From Leptolyngbya sp. PCC 7375 (GTDB lineage: Bacteria; Cyanobacteriota; Cyanobacteriia; Phormidesmidales; Phormidesmidaceae), in contig NZ_JH993797.1 in NCBI RefSeq assembly GCF_000316115.1, positions 2,218,486-2,282,485 of the forward strand: DNA of 64,000 nucleotides, given 5' to 3'. Under the pieces are notes generated by a model. It saw only the letters and a program-made list of their open reading frames with translations. It was not told the origin of the DNA and searched no databases. Shown piece after piece: positions 1 to 9,383 of this stretch (its first letter is position 1; the number at the start of each line of letters is the position of its first letter). A program made the position numbers and the translations under genes.

Positions 1-1781
1 TTCCCCGTTACGACTAGACGAGTTGAACCAACTGCATGTTTGCCAACATTACCGAGGGCTTCTTCTAGAAACCTACATAGCTTGCGTTTAACTTCAATGC
101 TTAATTTCTCGGACTCAATTGGGTCAAACGATATGATGGTGAACTTAAGGTTAGAAAACCCTAATAATGGCCTTGATAACATGGCATCATAAACCTCTTG
201 AAATAATTCATGCAGAGGTATACCTAGATCAAACTTAGTGCCAGCGTAGCTAACGTCGAGGGTATGTTTGCGATCGCTAGCGTCCTGCTTAATCGAGTCA
301 CCTATGTAGCGAATTTCACGGTTGAGATCTTCTAGACTTAAACAAACTTCAGATAAATTAATGGTTTCGTCACGGGTTCGCCTGAGAAGATTTGCCAATG
401 TTTGCAAGGGACCATTATGAATGGAGTCAAATACATTCTCAATTGTTTTTTGGCGTTGCGAATCTAATTGCTCAGACAACTGACGTTCCTTTTCGAGAGC
501 TAGATTCCGTTGCGCCATTAGTTTTTCCCAGCGACGCTTATTCTGAGCATAGTTAATATAAATTAGGCCATTAGCCGTTGTAGATATCAGAGTCGCAGTC
601 AGGGGCAGCCAAAAACCTAGATTTAGCAATAATAAATAGCTTAATAAAGTACCTGAGAAAATAACGACTGATAGGCTAATAAGATTGCTGATGACGTCCC
701 TTGAGAATCTGCTACAGCTGATACCCAGTATTGAGAAAATGATTAAAAATATATACTGCGCAGATTGATGGGTTGAAATTAAAGGTCTTTGTGATTCAAC
801 TGCTTGGACCAATTGACTAATAATATGAGCTTGAATTTCGATGCCGGTCACTATCTGCTCGTTATCACTCAAACTACTTCTAAATACTCTGGTGAGAGGA
901 ACGGCAAATCTCGGTGATAGACCCTCTAAATTGAGGATGATGATTTTATCTCTGATTAGCTCATCCTTGTTTGCTGATTCCAGTAACTCCCTGGCACTGA
1001 TTACTTCAAAAGGGGTGATCTGGCCTCTGTAGTTAATCAAGGTTTCAACGCCCTCTATTTCTCTTTCGGTATATCCATAAATAGGTCTGATGCGTGGTAT
1101 TTCCACATCACCGAAGCGCATAGTTTTTGGGTCATTAATACCATTGGTGAATTCAATAGCTTTGGTGCCGGAAACTTGAGCTCTATTGTCGAAATATCTG
1201 CGGGCAATCTGAATTGGAAAGGAAAATTTGAAGTCATTAGACTCTCCTTGAAACGAAGAGCCTAGTAAAGCTCGACGGACAGTGCCATCTCTGTCAAAAA
1301 TCAGATTGTTGAAACCGATCTGATTTGCCATTTGTTGTTCCGTTAACCCTTTAATGGCGGCGGCGGTGTTGGGGTCGCTATTTTCAACTGTGATCAAGTT
1401 GGAATGTTGATTGATAACAGATAGCAGTTCCTGGTGATCGCCTGTGATTCTATAGGAAACAATATCGGTGCCAACAACAGCGGGGTCACTGTTGAAGATG
1501 CCTTCTAGGACGTTTGCCAGGGAGTCGGCAGTGATCGTGTAACCTTTATCAGCGGAACCTTCCACAAATGGCTGACCAACTTGCACAATGGCAATTTTCT
1601 GATCTGGAGCTTCAATAGAAAGCCGGGTGTTGAGCGTAAAAAAACGATCTAGCACCATCAACTCTAGGGCGTGAAATGCGCCTAGAGTGCGGGCACCCAA
1701 AACTGAAGCAATGATGCCAAAACCCCACAGGCTAGTTTTAAAGATATCTAAGACCCTGTCCCGGCGGCGTTGCTCCTCCAT
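1..1781 (-). CDS. CHASE2-domain sensor histidine kinase (3' end beyond window)
   Basis: The reading frame is open from an ATG at 1781 to the window edge (at least 593 residues). It has an N-terminal membrane segment (about 15-32), a long extracellular region of CHASE2 type, and two or three hydrophobic segments around residues 320-390. A coiled stretch follows, then a histidine-containing motif (FDSIHNGPLQTLANLLR) of the NarX/DesK (HisKA_3-like) type and the start of an ATPase domain whose N box reads RFLEEALGNVGKHA. The rest of the ATPase domain is outside the window. The start codon overlaps the stop of the upstream response-regulator gene by one base (TAATG), so translation is probably coupled and the two proteins are probably partners. 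The ligand is unknown. Calls come from motif reading only. Confidence 0.88.
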   Translation of the reverse strand, partial: MEEQRRRDRVLDIFKTSLWGFGIIASVLGARTLGAFHALELMVLDRFFTLNTRLSIEAPDQKIAIVQVGQPFVEGSADKGYTITADSLANVLEGIFNSDPAVVGTDIVSYRITGDHQELLSVINQHSNLITVENSDPNTAAAIKGLTEQQMANQIGFNNLIFDRDGTVRRALLGSSFQGESNDFKFSFPIQIARRYFDNRAQVSGTKAIEFTNGINDPKTMRFGDVEIPRIRPIYGYTEREIEGVETLINYRGQITPFEVISARELLESANKDELIRDKIIILNLEGLSPRFAVPLTRVFRSSLSDNEQIVTGIEIQAHIISQLVQAVESQRPLISTHQSAQYIFLIIFSILGISCSRFSRDVISNLISLSVVIFSGTLLSYLLLLNLGFWLPLTATLISTTANGLIYINYAQNKRRWEKLMAQRNLALEKERQLSEQLDSQRQKTIENVFDSIHNGPLQTLANLLRRTRDETINLSEVCLSLEDLNREIRYIGDSIKQDASDRKHTLDVSYAGTKFDLGIPLHELFQEVYDAMLSRPLLGFSNLKFTIISFDPIESEKLSIEVKRKLCRFLEEALGNVGKHAVGSTRLVVTG

Positions 1782-2470
1782 TAGTCCAGTAGCCCTCGCT
1801 CGCGCGCCCGGATCTCAGTCAGGCTGCGCAAATTTTTGCCATCTTTTTTATCAAGTTCAGGGTCAATTTCTAGAACGTCGTAGAGCTTGTTCCAATAGTG
1901 ACGAATTGTACTGGGTTGTACGTTTAATTTTTGGGCAATAGCTTTATCTTGCAACCCTTCGTGAAAAGCTAACGTAAGTACGTCTAACCACTCAGGTTTA
2001 AGTTCAATACCAGCCTGCAGAGCCTTGATGCCTCTAGTGTGGCTAAACCCTTTAAGGGCACCGTCAACCCGCTGAAAAATGTCCTGGCTGGACATGCTCT
2101 TGTCAACGATGGTGAAGCCACCTTCATGACTATCGATCTCTGAACGAACTCTGACCAAAGCTTTAATGTAGGTACTTTGGACAGTAATATTTTGCTCTGG
2201 GTAATGTTTCATCACCTGCCTGAGCAGCTCAATGCCAGTTTCTACCTTGGCATCTTGTTGGTAGGCCTCAGGAATAGATAAATCTAAAATAACCAGGCTG
2301 AGGCGATGGTTGGCTAGCTGTTCTAGAGCTTCCTGGGCTGTCTTAGCGGTCAACAGCTCGTAGGTTGGATAGTGCTGCCGTAATATGTCGATGGTGCCGC
2401 TCAGTACAACCTGGTGGTCATCAACAATTAGGATTTTGCCGGTAGTTGCTTCGTTGAATGTGGGGCCCAT
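1781..2470 (-). CDS. LuxR/NarL-type response regulator
   Basis: This 229-residue DNA-binding response regulator has an N-terminal receiver domain with acidic residues D17/D18, phosphoacceptor D63 (in VILDLS) and a conserved lysine near 126 (VDKS). The C-terminal half contains a LuxR-type helix-turn-helix (about 165-205, DKAIAQKLNVQPSTIRHYWNKL). It is the first gene of a two-gene operon with the CHASE2 histidine kinase, overlapping it by one base, so it is the likely phosphotransfer target of that kinase. Target genes cannot be told from the sequence. Confidence 0.92.
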   Translation of the reverse strand: MGPTFNEATTGKILIVDDHQVVLSGTIDILRQHYPTYELLTAKTAQEALEQLANHRLSLVILDLSIPEAYQQDAKVETGIELLRQVMKHYPEQNITVQSTYIKALVRVRSEIDSHEGGFTIVDKSMSSQDIFQRVDGALKGFSHTRGIKALQAGIELKPEWLDVLTLAFHEGLQDKAIAQKLNVQPSTIRHYWNKLYDVLEIDPELDKKDGKNLRSLTEIRARERGLLD

Positions 2471-2815
2471 GGTTCATGTTCACTATCTATGGCTGCTGTA
2501 GATGCTAAAGCATTAACGGTCAATCGCCCCCGATATCGGACTCGTTTTTGCTTGTTTAGGTGAGATGCACAAGGTTATGGCAAGCATTTCGTTGGTACCG
2601 ATGACAGAGATCGTTCAAACATCAGAAAACCCTGCCTAATGGTGTATCTACACTAATTTTTCAGTAGCATTTTCGACAATAATCAAACCCTGCAATCTGT
2701 TTAATAAAAATTGCTATGAACCTTTGTAGAAAACTACAAAGTGATGAAAATTCTGTTGGTCGCTGGCTAGAGTAGAACCACGATATAAGACATGTTCAGA
2801 ATTAAGTGTCTTTAT
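2471..2815. other. Intergenic region upstream of the two-component operon
   Basis: This 345-bp spacer lies between the response-regulator start and the 3' end of the exonuclease gene. It must hold the promoter of the two-component operon. I see no small gene, RNA gene or strong hairpin in it. Confidence 0.6.
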
Positions 2816-3808
2816 CTATGTGTCCACTTCTCCCTCAAACAAGGTATTCAGCGGCTGAGCGTTAATGCCTAGCTGCTCCGTTAGATAGCGCGATAACACG
2901 TCATTTTGACCATGGGTGACGTAGACTGTCTTTGCTTGAGTTTGTTTAACCGTTTTGACCAGACTGGGCCAATCAGCATGATCAGATAAAACAAAGCCTC
3001 GTTCGTAGCCACGACGGCGGCGGGCTCCCCGCACTGCCATCCATCCAGAGGCAAAGGCCGTTTGGGGACGCTTAAAGCGTTTCATCCAGGAGGAGCGATG
3101 CCCTGACGGTGGGGCAATCACCAGGTCTCCCTGAAACGTATAGGATTTCTCGGTTTGGCTGGTGGGCATTGTCGGTAGCATGGGTATGCCCACATCTCGA
3201 TAAATCTCTGTTAATGCCTGAACTGCTCCATGCACATAAACTGTCTGGTCAGTAAACTGGGCCAGTTCTGCGAGGACCCTTTGCGCCTTACCAAAGGAAT
3301 AGCAAAACAAAAGAGATGGGCGCTCTAAATCACGTTGCCACCATTGATAGATTTGTTGGGCTGTTTCTGCGCCTGACTGCCAATGATAGATGGGTAAACC
3401 GAAGGTTGCTTCAGTAATGTAAGTGTCGCATTCTACTACTTCAAACGGCTCACAGGTGGGATCTGCACACCGTTTATAGTCGCCTGAAATGACCCAAACC
3501 TCATCTTTGTGCTCCACTCGAATCTGGGCCGAGCCCAGTACATGACCAGCGGAGTGAAATGAAACCCAGGTGTTGCCCAGTTTCATCTTGTCGCCATATT
3601 GCGTTGGCGTTAGGTGAATGTCTTTACCCAGCCGCTTGCGTAAGATGCCTTCTGAATGGCCGATGGCATAGTAGTGATCTGAGCCAGGGCGAGCATGATC
3701 TGAATGGGCATGGGTGATCAGGGCCGTTGTCACAGATCGCCAAGGATCGATGTAAAAATTTCCTGGCTCGCAATATAAACCCTCCGGGCGAATGCTGATT
3801 AGACCCAT
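2816..3808 (-). CDS. Ligase-associated DNA exonuclease (metallo-beta-lactamase fold)
   Basis: The 330-residue protein has the metal-binding motif HxHxDH (H33, H35, D37, H38, in THAHSDHA) and later histidine/aspartate residues (SAGHVLGSAQ, ISGDYKR) of the metallo-beta-lactamase/beta-CASP nuclease family. Length and the opening (GLYCEPGNFYIDPWR) match the 'DNA ligase-associated exonuclease' family, which normally sits beside an ATP-dependent DNA ligase and a helicase in a predicted repair cluster. Neither partner is next to it here; the nearest helicase gene is about 56 kb away. It is transcribed divergently from a LysR-type regulator. Family assignment is firm; the substrate is not known for this protein. 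Confidence 0.85.
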   Translation of the reverse strand: MGLISIRPEGLYCEPGNFYIDPWRSVTTALITHAHSDHARPGSDHYYAIGHSEGILRKRLGKDIHLTPTQYGDKMKLGNTWVSFHSAGHVLGSAQIRVEHKDEVWVISGDYKRCADPTCEPFEVVECDTYITEATFGLPIYHWQSGAETAQQIYQWWQRDLERPSLLFCYSFGKAQRVLAELAQFTDQTVYVHGAVQALTEIYRDVGIPMLPTMPTSQTEKSYTFQGDLVIAPPSGHRSSWMKRFKRPQTAFASGWMAVRGARRRRGYERGFVLSDHADWPSLVKTVKQTQAKTVYVTHGQNDVLSRYLTEQLGINAQPLNTLFEGEVDT

Positions 3809-4041
3809 GGTTGTCGGCGTTGTTAGCTATTTGCCCAATTTCCTAGTCTATGTTCGGTCAGCGAATAGATCAAGTGATCTACTTCACAGGTTGCATGAAA
3901 GGTATAGATGAATTTAATCGATTTTATTGAGCACCCTAAGGCAATATTTAAATAGGCCGTATTCAAAACTATAGTTTTAGACGACTTTAGGGGTTTTAGC
4001 TTGGATGCGGTTTTAAGCATCGTCCAATTATTAGGTGCTCC

Positions 4042-4965
4042 ATGGCCGAGAGCAATCCCAATCGACTCAAACTTTCCCAACTCAGGGCACTGGTGGCTAT
4101 TGCTAAGACCGGTACTTTTAGTGATGCAGCGCTACAGTTAGAGCTATCGCAGTCGGCGGTGAGTCATGCGATCGCAACCCTAGAAACCGAGCTTGGTGTG
4201 ATCCTTCTTAACCGAGGCCGCCAGGGGGCCGTACTCACCCCCGTTGGCGAAGCCATCACAGCGGAAGCAGAGCAAGTGATGGACCGACTAGAAAAAATTT
4301 GTCAGCAGGCCCAGCTAGCGAAGGGATTGCAATCAGGTCAGGTGCGTTTGGGGGGCTTCCGCAGTGTGGCCACCCACATTTTGCCAGCCGTGATCGAACG
4401 CTTTCGTCAGCAGTATCCCGGCATCAGTGTGACCATTGATGAGTTTAGTCATTACCACCTTGTCGAAGACTATCTACGCCAGGGGCGTATTGATATTGGC
4501 TTTACCTATTTACCCACCAGTGCCGACTTTGAAGCATGGGAACTGCTGCGGGATGAATATGTGGTGTTATTGCCCCCTGCCGCTAAACCCATGGATGCTC
4601 AACTCACCTGGGAGCAATTATTTAAATATTCCTTAATTCAAACACCCCCTGGCGATGGCTGTCGCTACAACATTGAGCAATATTTAACCCGCCATGCTCA
4701 ATCGATCAACTTTGCCTATGACGTGAGGGAAGATTCCACCATTGTCAGTATGGTACGGCGGGGGTTGGGGGCAACCATTATGGCGAAGTTAGCCGCTGAA
4801 CCTATCCCTGACGACATTACCGTTGCTCAGCTACCAGAACCCTTTGAACGGGTAATTGGGGTGGTAACCCTGGTGGATGCGCTACAGCCACCTTCAGTGT
4901 TTGCCTTTTTGGACACCATTAAGGCTGTCTGGGGCGGTAAACCTAGTGAACCTAAGGCTGCATAG
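4042..4965 (+). CDS. LysR-family transcriptional regulator
   Basis: The 307-residue protein has an N-terminal winged helix-turn-helix (about residues 10-70; FSDAALQLELSQSAVSHAI) followed by a periplasmic-binding-protein-like effector domain (about 95-295). It is divergent from the exonuclease gene across a 233-bp spacer. LysR proteins often control a divergent neighbour, but regulation of the exonuclease is only a guess. The effector is unknown. The rhomboid gene follows on the same strand after about 120 bp of repeat-containing spacer. Confidence 0.93.
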   Translation: MAESNPNRLKLSQLRALVAIAKTGTFSDAALQLELSQSAVSHAIATLETELGVILLNRGRQGAVLTPVGEAITAEAEQVMDRLEKICQQAQLAKGLQSGQVRLGGFRSVATHILPAVIERFRQQYPGISVTIDEFSHYHLVEDYLRQGRIDIGFTYLPTSADFEAWELLRDEYVVLLPPAAKPMDAQLTWEQLFKYSLIQTPPGDGCRYNIEQYLTRHAQSINFAYDVREDSTIVSMVRRGLGATIMAKLAAEPIPDDITVAQLPEPFERVIGVVTLVDALQPPSVFAFLDTIKAVWGGKPSEPKAA

Positions 4966-5004
4966 AGGGATTTCATCCAGGCATGCCACTCCACAAAATG
5001 CCAA

Positions 5005-5050
5005 GAATTCAAAACTTAAAACTCAAAATTCAAAACTCATCACTCATCAC
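5005..5050. repeat. Short degenerate repeat (AAAACTCAAAATTC type)
   Basis: A run of near-identical short units (AATTCAAAACTTAAAACTC, then AAAATTCAAAACTC, then two ACTCATC units) lies between the LysR and rhomboid genes. Similar A-rich simple repeats are common between cyanobacterial genes. No function is evident. Confidence 0.6.
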
Positions 5051-5087
5051 CGACAATGGGTAGGTAGCCAGCCTATCTAGCGTTTTT

Positions 5088-5813
5088 GTGGTTCCTTTAA
5101 ACGACAATAATCCGACTCGCACAACGCCCTATGTGGTGTTTGTGATCATTGCCCTTAATGTTGTGATTTTTTTGTATGAGCTATCTCTTCAAGGCTCAGG
5201 TGAAGAGGCGCTTAATCAGTTTTTTACGGTATGGGCGATTGTCCCCGCTGAACTGACAGATAGCTTTGCTGGACGGGCTGCTAATCCCATAGGTGAATGG
5301 TTTACCCTGATTAGCTCTCAGTTTCTCCATGGGGGGCCTGCCCATCTGGGGGGTAACATGCTCTATCTATGGATTTTTGGCAATAATATCGAAGACCAAA
5401 TGGGGCACCGACGCTTCATTCTGTTTTATCTGGCCTGTGGAGCGTTGGCAGGGTTGTCTCAGTGGATTTTCTCGCCAGGCTCGATGATTCCGACATTGGG
5501 GGCCAGCGGTGCGATCGCAGGGGTGATGGGAGCCTATATCATTCGCTTTCCTAAGGCCCAAATTCTCACACTGTTGCCTTTATTCTTTATCTTTACAACT
5601 GTTCGTATACCTGCGGTCTTTTTCCTAGGCTTTTGGTTTGTCATGCAAGCGTTTAACAGCATTGCTAGCCTGGGTGTCAGTGCAGATATGGGAACAGGCG
5701 GTGTTGCCTACTGGGCCCATGCCGGTGGATTTATTTTTGGTGTGGTTTTAGGACCGCTGTTGGGTTTGTTTCCAGGGGGACGAGGCCCTTCCAACCAAAG
5801 CCGTCGTCGTTAG
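5088..5813 (+). CDS. Rhomboid-family intramembrane serine protease
   Basis: A 241-residue polytopic membrane protein. The catalytic pair is visible: S140 in the GASG motif (138-141) and H211 in the AHAGG motif (210-214). The HGGPAHLGGNMLYLW segment (81-95) is the rhomboid loop-1/TM2 signature. Rhomboids cut other membrane proteins within the bilayer; the substrate here is unknown. The start is a GTG at 5088, chosen because MVPLNDNNPTRTTPY is a typical opening of bacterial rhomboids and no upstream in-frame start fits. It ends about 20 bp from the convergent secreted-protein gene. Confidence 0.93.
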   Translation: MVPLNDNNPTRTTPYVVFVIIALNVVIFLYELSLQGSGEEALNQFFTVWAIVPAELTDSFAGRAANPIGEWFTLISSQFLHGGPAHLGGNMLYLWIFGNNIEDQMGHRRFILFYLACGALAGLSQWIFSPGSMIPTLGASGAIAGVMGAYIIRFPKAQILTLLPLFFIFTTVRIPAVFFLGFWFVMQAFNSIASLGVSADMGTGGVAYWAHAGGFIFGVVLGPLLGLFPGGRGPSNQSRRR

Positions 5814-5835
5814 CCATTAGCTAAAACGTGCTTGT

Positions 5836-6630
5836 CTACAATTCTGGTAGGCCAAAATTAGGCAGCTCTAAATCATCCTTAGGTTCTTCATCGGTTCCCA
5901 GATCTGTTTCGTTGGAGCCTGTAACCGGCCCTACCTGAAACGGGTAGTCTACACCCAATCCTTCAGGTTTGCTCATGCCTTCATAGGTTGTTGTCACCCC
6001 TTCATTCAAAATCGTCAGAGTGTAGGGGACTGCCAGGTTTTCATAGGCGATATTTGCCGCATTGATATCGTTACTGGCCAGATTTTCTAAACTACAGGGG
6101 ATAGCCAGGGTAACGTAAGCCAAATACTCGCCATCGGGAGCACTACCTGTGGGCCAGAAGATATTTTCAACCGGAGAGAAATTTTGAGTTTGGCAAAAGC
6201 CATTGGCATCTACATCCAGTTGACCGCCTGAAGGCGATGTGGGAGAGCCAAAATCAACAATGCTTCCGGCTGGGTCAACGACGATTAGATCTAGATCATC
6301 GCTGGTATTCCAGCGCAACGTCACTTGCACATCACCGGTCTGTAAAACCGGTGCAACATTGCCGTCATTAGGGATGGTACAGAGTACGCTCAGGTCATAA
6401 AATTCACCATTGCGATCTTGGATATAACAGCCGCTGTGGTCAATTTGGGCTAGAACGCTTGTGGTTCCTGCTTCCCAGAGACTAAGACCTAAAAAGAGTG
6501 GGATTGTTTTAAGCGCAGTGGCACCGATCTGTTTCATGATGTGTTGCACTATTAATTTTTCTGACATAAAGACTGTCTTGAGTAGTGCCTTTTCAAGAAT
6601 TGATGTTACGTGGAGAGCAGGGTATCTCAA
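5836..6630 (-). CDS. Secreted protein with a YfaP-like beta-sandwich domain
   Basis: I do not recognise a named family with certainty. The first 31 residues of the longest frame look non-native. ATG codons at 6567 and 6537 are better starts, the latter giving MKQIGATALKTIPLFLG as a signal peptide ending near SVLAQ. The middle (DVQVTLRWNTSDDLDLIVVD, then SPSGGQLDVDANG and PDGEYLAYV) resembles the YfaP/DUF2135 pattern of a hydrophobic strand, a DDLDL acidic patch, then D-x-N and GEY motifs, often calcium-binding extracellular domains. Two pairs of cysteines could form disulfides. The tail is acidic. It is convergent with the rhomboid gene and divergent from the SPFH gene. Confidence 0.65.
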   Translation of the reverse strand: MRYPALHVTSILEKALLKTVFMSEKLIVQHIMKQIGATALKTIPLFLGLSLWEAGTTSVLAQIDHSGCYIQDRNGEFYDLSVLCTIPNDGNVAPVLQTGDVQVTLRWNTSDDLDLIVVDPAGSIVDFGSPTSPSGGQLDVDANGFCQTQNFSPVENIFWPTGSAPDGEYLAYVTLAIPCSLENLASNDINAANIAYENLAVPYTLTILNEGVTTTYEGMSKPEGLGVDYPFQVGPVTGSNETDLGTDEEPKDDLELPNFGLPEL

Positions 6631-6715
6631 TTTCCCTACTGTACGCTAGACAGAAACTCAAAAGATGTGTTATCCATGAGCACATTCATCCATCGCCATT
6701 GCGTTTCGGTTCCCC

Positions 6716-7534
6716 ATGGGCTCTTCTATTCTCGCTATCCTTTCATTGATCATTATTGGCTACTCGGTTGGTTCTGTCAGGGTTGTCAAAGAAGGCAATG
6801 CAGCTTTAATAGAACGTTTGGGCCGTTATCGCTCCACCCTGGAACCGGGGGTTAATTTCATCGTGCCGCTGTTGGATGCTCTTGTGATTGAGGATACGCT
6901 GCGCGAGCAAATTCTAGATATTGAGCCCAGAAGTGCAACGACTCGAGATAACGTCAATGTTGAGATAGATGCTGTCATTTACTGGCGAATTCTTGATCTT
7001 GAAAAAACCTACTACGCCATTGAAGATGTAGAAACCGCTATCCAAGAGTTAGTGGTGACAACGCTGCGATCTGAAATTGGTAAGATGGACCTTCAAGAAA
7101 CCTTTTCTTCCCGAGAAGCCATTAATAAGGCCCTGCTTGATGTATTGGATGAAGCCACTGAGCCCTGGGGTGTAAAAGTCAATCGCGTAGAAGTTCAAGA
7201 GATTAAGATTCCATCTGAAGTGGAAGAATCCATGCGGCTTGAGCAAGCGGCTGAGATTGCTAAACGCGCTGCGATTACTAAAGCCGAAGGTCAAAAAGAA
7301 GCCGCTATTCTCGAAGCAGAGGGCAATGTACAGTCGATGCGTTTGATTGCTCAAGCCTTTGATGGGCAGCTAAGTCAGGGCGATATATTAAAATTCTTGA
7401 TTGCGCAACGCTATGTAGATGCCAATCAGAAGCTGGGTGAGAGCGATAACTCAAAAGTGGTCTTTATGGATCCTCGAGCATTGACTGAAGGCTTGGTGGA
7501 CCTAATTCAAGAAAATCCTGAGGCAAAGAATTAA
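6716..7534 (+). CDS. SPFH/band-7 (stomatin-like) membrane protein
   Basis: A 272-residue stomatin/slipin-type protein: one N-terminal membrane segment (about 4-20), an SPFH domain (about 20-180, with ERLGRYRSTLEPGVNFIVP), then an alanine/glutamate-rich coiled coil (about 185-220, QAAEIAKRAAITKAEGQKEA). Such proteins oligomerise on membranes and scaffold membrane proteins or proteases. The usual partner, an NfeD protein, is not beside it. rlmN follows on the same strand after about 70-100 bp. Confidence 0.92.
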   Translation: MGSSILAILSLIIIGYSVGSVRVVKEGNAALIERLGRYRSTLEPGVNFIVPLLDALVIEDTLREQILDIEPRSATTRDNVNVEIDAVIYWRILDLEKTYYAIEDVETAIQELVVTTLRSEIGKMDLQETFSSREAINKALLDVLDEATEPWGVKVNRVEVQEIKIPSEVEESMRLEQAAEIAKRAAITKAEGQKEAAILEAEGNVQSMRLIAQAFDGQLSQGDILKFLIAQRYVDANQKLGESDNSKVVFMDPRALTEGLVDLIQENPEAKN

Positions 7535-7636
7535 TTAATGACGTTGTCTCAAGGTTGAAAAATTGAGGGTCGGCCTAAATCTTCTAAGATATAGTTCCAG
7601 AGAATGGGTCTGGACTATTTTTTATTGTGTTTAATC

Positions 7637-8695
7637 ATGGTTTCTACCCTTGATGGTTCACTAACCAATGCGTCAGCTCAGCGTCCTCTTCTGGGGATGA
7701 ATCAAGCTGAGTTGACTGAGTGGGTACAATCCCAGGGGCAGGCGGCCTATCGAGGTAAGCAGTTGCACCAGTGGCTATACGCTAAAGGTGTGCGTTCTTT
7801 AACAGGCATTACGGTTTTTCCAAAGGCCTGGCGTCAGGGTATGGAAAACGTATTTATTGGGCGTTCTGACATTCACCATCGTTCTATTGCTGCTGATCAA
7901 ACGGTTAAGTTTCTGTTGCGCTTAGACGATGGGCAGATCATTGAAACCGTTGGTATGCCGACGGACAAGCGTTTGACCGTATGTGTGTCATCCCAGGTGG
8001 GCTGTCCCATGGCCTGTGATTTTTGCGCAACGGGTAAAGGCGGATTTATTCGTAATTTGGCAACCCATGAAATTGTTGATCAGGTCCTAACAGTACAAGA
8101 GGCGTTTGATCAACGGGTCAGTAACATTGTGTTTATGGGGATGGGAGAACCCCTAATCAATGTTCAGAATGTTGTGGGTGCAGTTAAATGCCTTAATCAA
8201 GATATTGGTATTGGTCAGCGCAGCATTACTATTTCGACTGTGGGTATTCCGGGGCAAATTCGCCGGTTAGCTCAGTATCGTTTGCAGACAACGTTGGCCG
8301 TCAGTTTGCATGGGTCTAACCAGGCGTTGCGCACTCAGTTGATTCCCAGTGCGCAGCATTACCCCCTCACCGATTTACTCGATGAATGTCGTGAGTATAT
8401 TGCTATGACGGGACGTCGCGTCACGTTTGAGTATATTTTGCTAGCGGGTTTGAATGACTGTAACGAACATGCGGCTGAGTTGTCACAGCTGTTGCGAGGC
8501 TTTCAAAGCCATGTCAACCTAATTCCCTATAATCCTATCGATGAGGTAGATTACCAGCGTCCCTCACGTAAACGTGTTAACCAATTTACCGATAGTTTGA
8601 AAGCGGCCGGGATTGCCGTCAGTGTTCGTTACTCGCGGGGGCTGGAAAAGGATGCTGCCTGTGGTCAATTGCGAGCATCCAAAGTGAACGCTTAG
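7637..8695 (+). CDS. rlmN: 23S rRNA (A2503)/tRNA (A37) C2-methyltransferase RlmN
   Basis: This radical-SAM enzyme methylates A2503 of 23S rRNA and A37 of some tRNAs. The 4Fe-4S motif CxxxCxxC is present (CPMACDFC), followed by ATGKGG, and the C-terminal catalytic cysteine lies in AACGQL. An in-frame ATG exists at 7604, but it would add a hydrophobic MGLDYFLLCLI stretch unlike the family, so the ATG at 7637 (352 residues) is preferred. Neither start has a strong ribosome-binding site. It appears to be a single gene. Confidence 0.95.
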   Translation: MVSTLDGSLTNASAQRPLLGMNQAELTEWVQSQGQAAYRGKQLHQWLYAKGVRSLTGITVFPKAWRQGMENVFIGRSDIHHRSIAADQTVKFLLRLDDGQIIETVGMPTDKRLTVCVSSQVGCPMACDFCATGKGGFIRNLATHEIVDQVLTVQEAFDQRVSNIVFMGMGEPLINVQNVVGAVKCLNQDIGIGQRSITISTVGIPGQIRRLAQYRLQTTLAVSLHGSNQALRTQLIPSAQHYPLTDLLDECREYIAMTGRRVTFEYILLAGLNDCNEHAAELSQLLRGFQSHVNLIPYNPIDEVDYQRPSRKRVNQFTDSLKAAGIAVSVRYSRGLEKDAACGQLRASKVNA

Positions 8696-8758
8696 CCCAA
8701 AGTCATACGGAAAGAGTTTTGCATTTTTTGTGAGTATTTCAAGACATTTAAAGCTCTT

Positions 8759-8947
8759 TTAATGTGCGATCGCAGCTGTAATCCCTGGTGCATAGGCTTC
8801 AATGACTTTGCCAGTTTTTTGGCAAACAATCATCAAGTAGTCACAGCCTGAACATTGAGTCCGAGTTAACTCCTGATCATTCAAATAGTGACGCTCGGCT
8901 GACCTTCCACAGTTTGGGCAGTGAATCGTTTGAATCACAGTACTCAT
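8759..8947 (-). CDS. Small zinc-ribbon protein
   Basis: A 62-residue protein with two CxxC knuckles (C10/C13 in CPNCG and C32/C35 in CSGC) plus C42, the layout of a small zinc ribbon. Similar short proteins occur across cyanobacteria, sometimes mislabelled as PriA helicase because of the zinc motif; this one has no helicase domain. Function unknown. It stands alone on the minus strand. Confidence 0.75.
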   Translation of the reverse strand: MSTVIQTIHCPNCGRSAERHYLNDQELTRTQCSGCDYLMIVCQKTGKVIEAYAPGITAAIAH

Positions 8948-9383
8948 AAAGATTGCTAAGTAGTTAGACAGGTCCTAATTATGACAAGTCTCCATGATCG
9001 CGACAATGTGTCAAAAGTTACAAGAAGCGCGGGGATCGCCCTTCAATCAAGCGATCCCCGCTGCCGCTAGAGCCTTTGTTCTGACCTATTTTTAGGCACT
9101 TACTACGACCTAAAAAAATAGATAAAACTTAGAGAATTTTAAAAATAAAAGTTATTAAACTTATGAAGAATGTGTTTAGAAGGGATTGTATTGGTGGAAT
9201 TAATCTAAAGGTTTAATTTATATGATTAGCAGCAAACTATACTGTTTGCCGTATTCACTTGTGGGTTGATATGTCATCTCCTTGTGAATTTACATTTTCA
9301 TGAGTGAATTTTTATTTTCTGCGAAGAATTAATATTTCTGTGTAAATCAGTAAAAGTGACTAGCTAAGTCTAAAAAAGTAAAC
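8948..9383. other. AT-rich intergenic region
   Basis: A 436-bp spacer between two minus-strand genes. Its distal two thirds (about 9100-9380) is very AT-rich with no open frame of note. It contains one strong inverted repeat at 9029-9061. Confidence 0.6.
9029..9061. repeat. 11-bp perfect inverted repeat
   Basis: GCGGGGATCGC at 9029-9039 is mirrored by GCGATCCCCGC at 9051-9061 around an 11-nt loop. There is no T-run on either strand, so it is a poor Rho-independent terminator. It could be an operator, an mRNA hairpin in the leader of the zinc-ribbon gene, or a HIP1-related palindrome. Confidence 0.6.
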
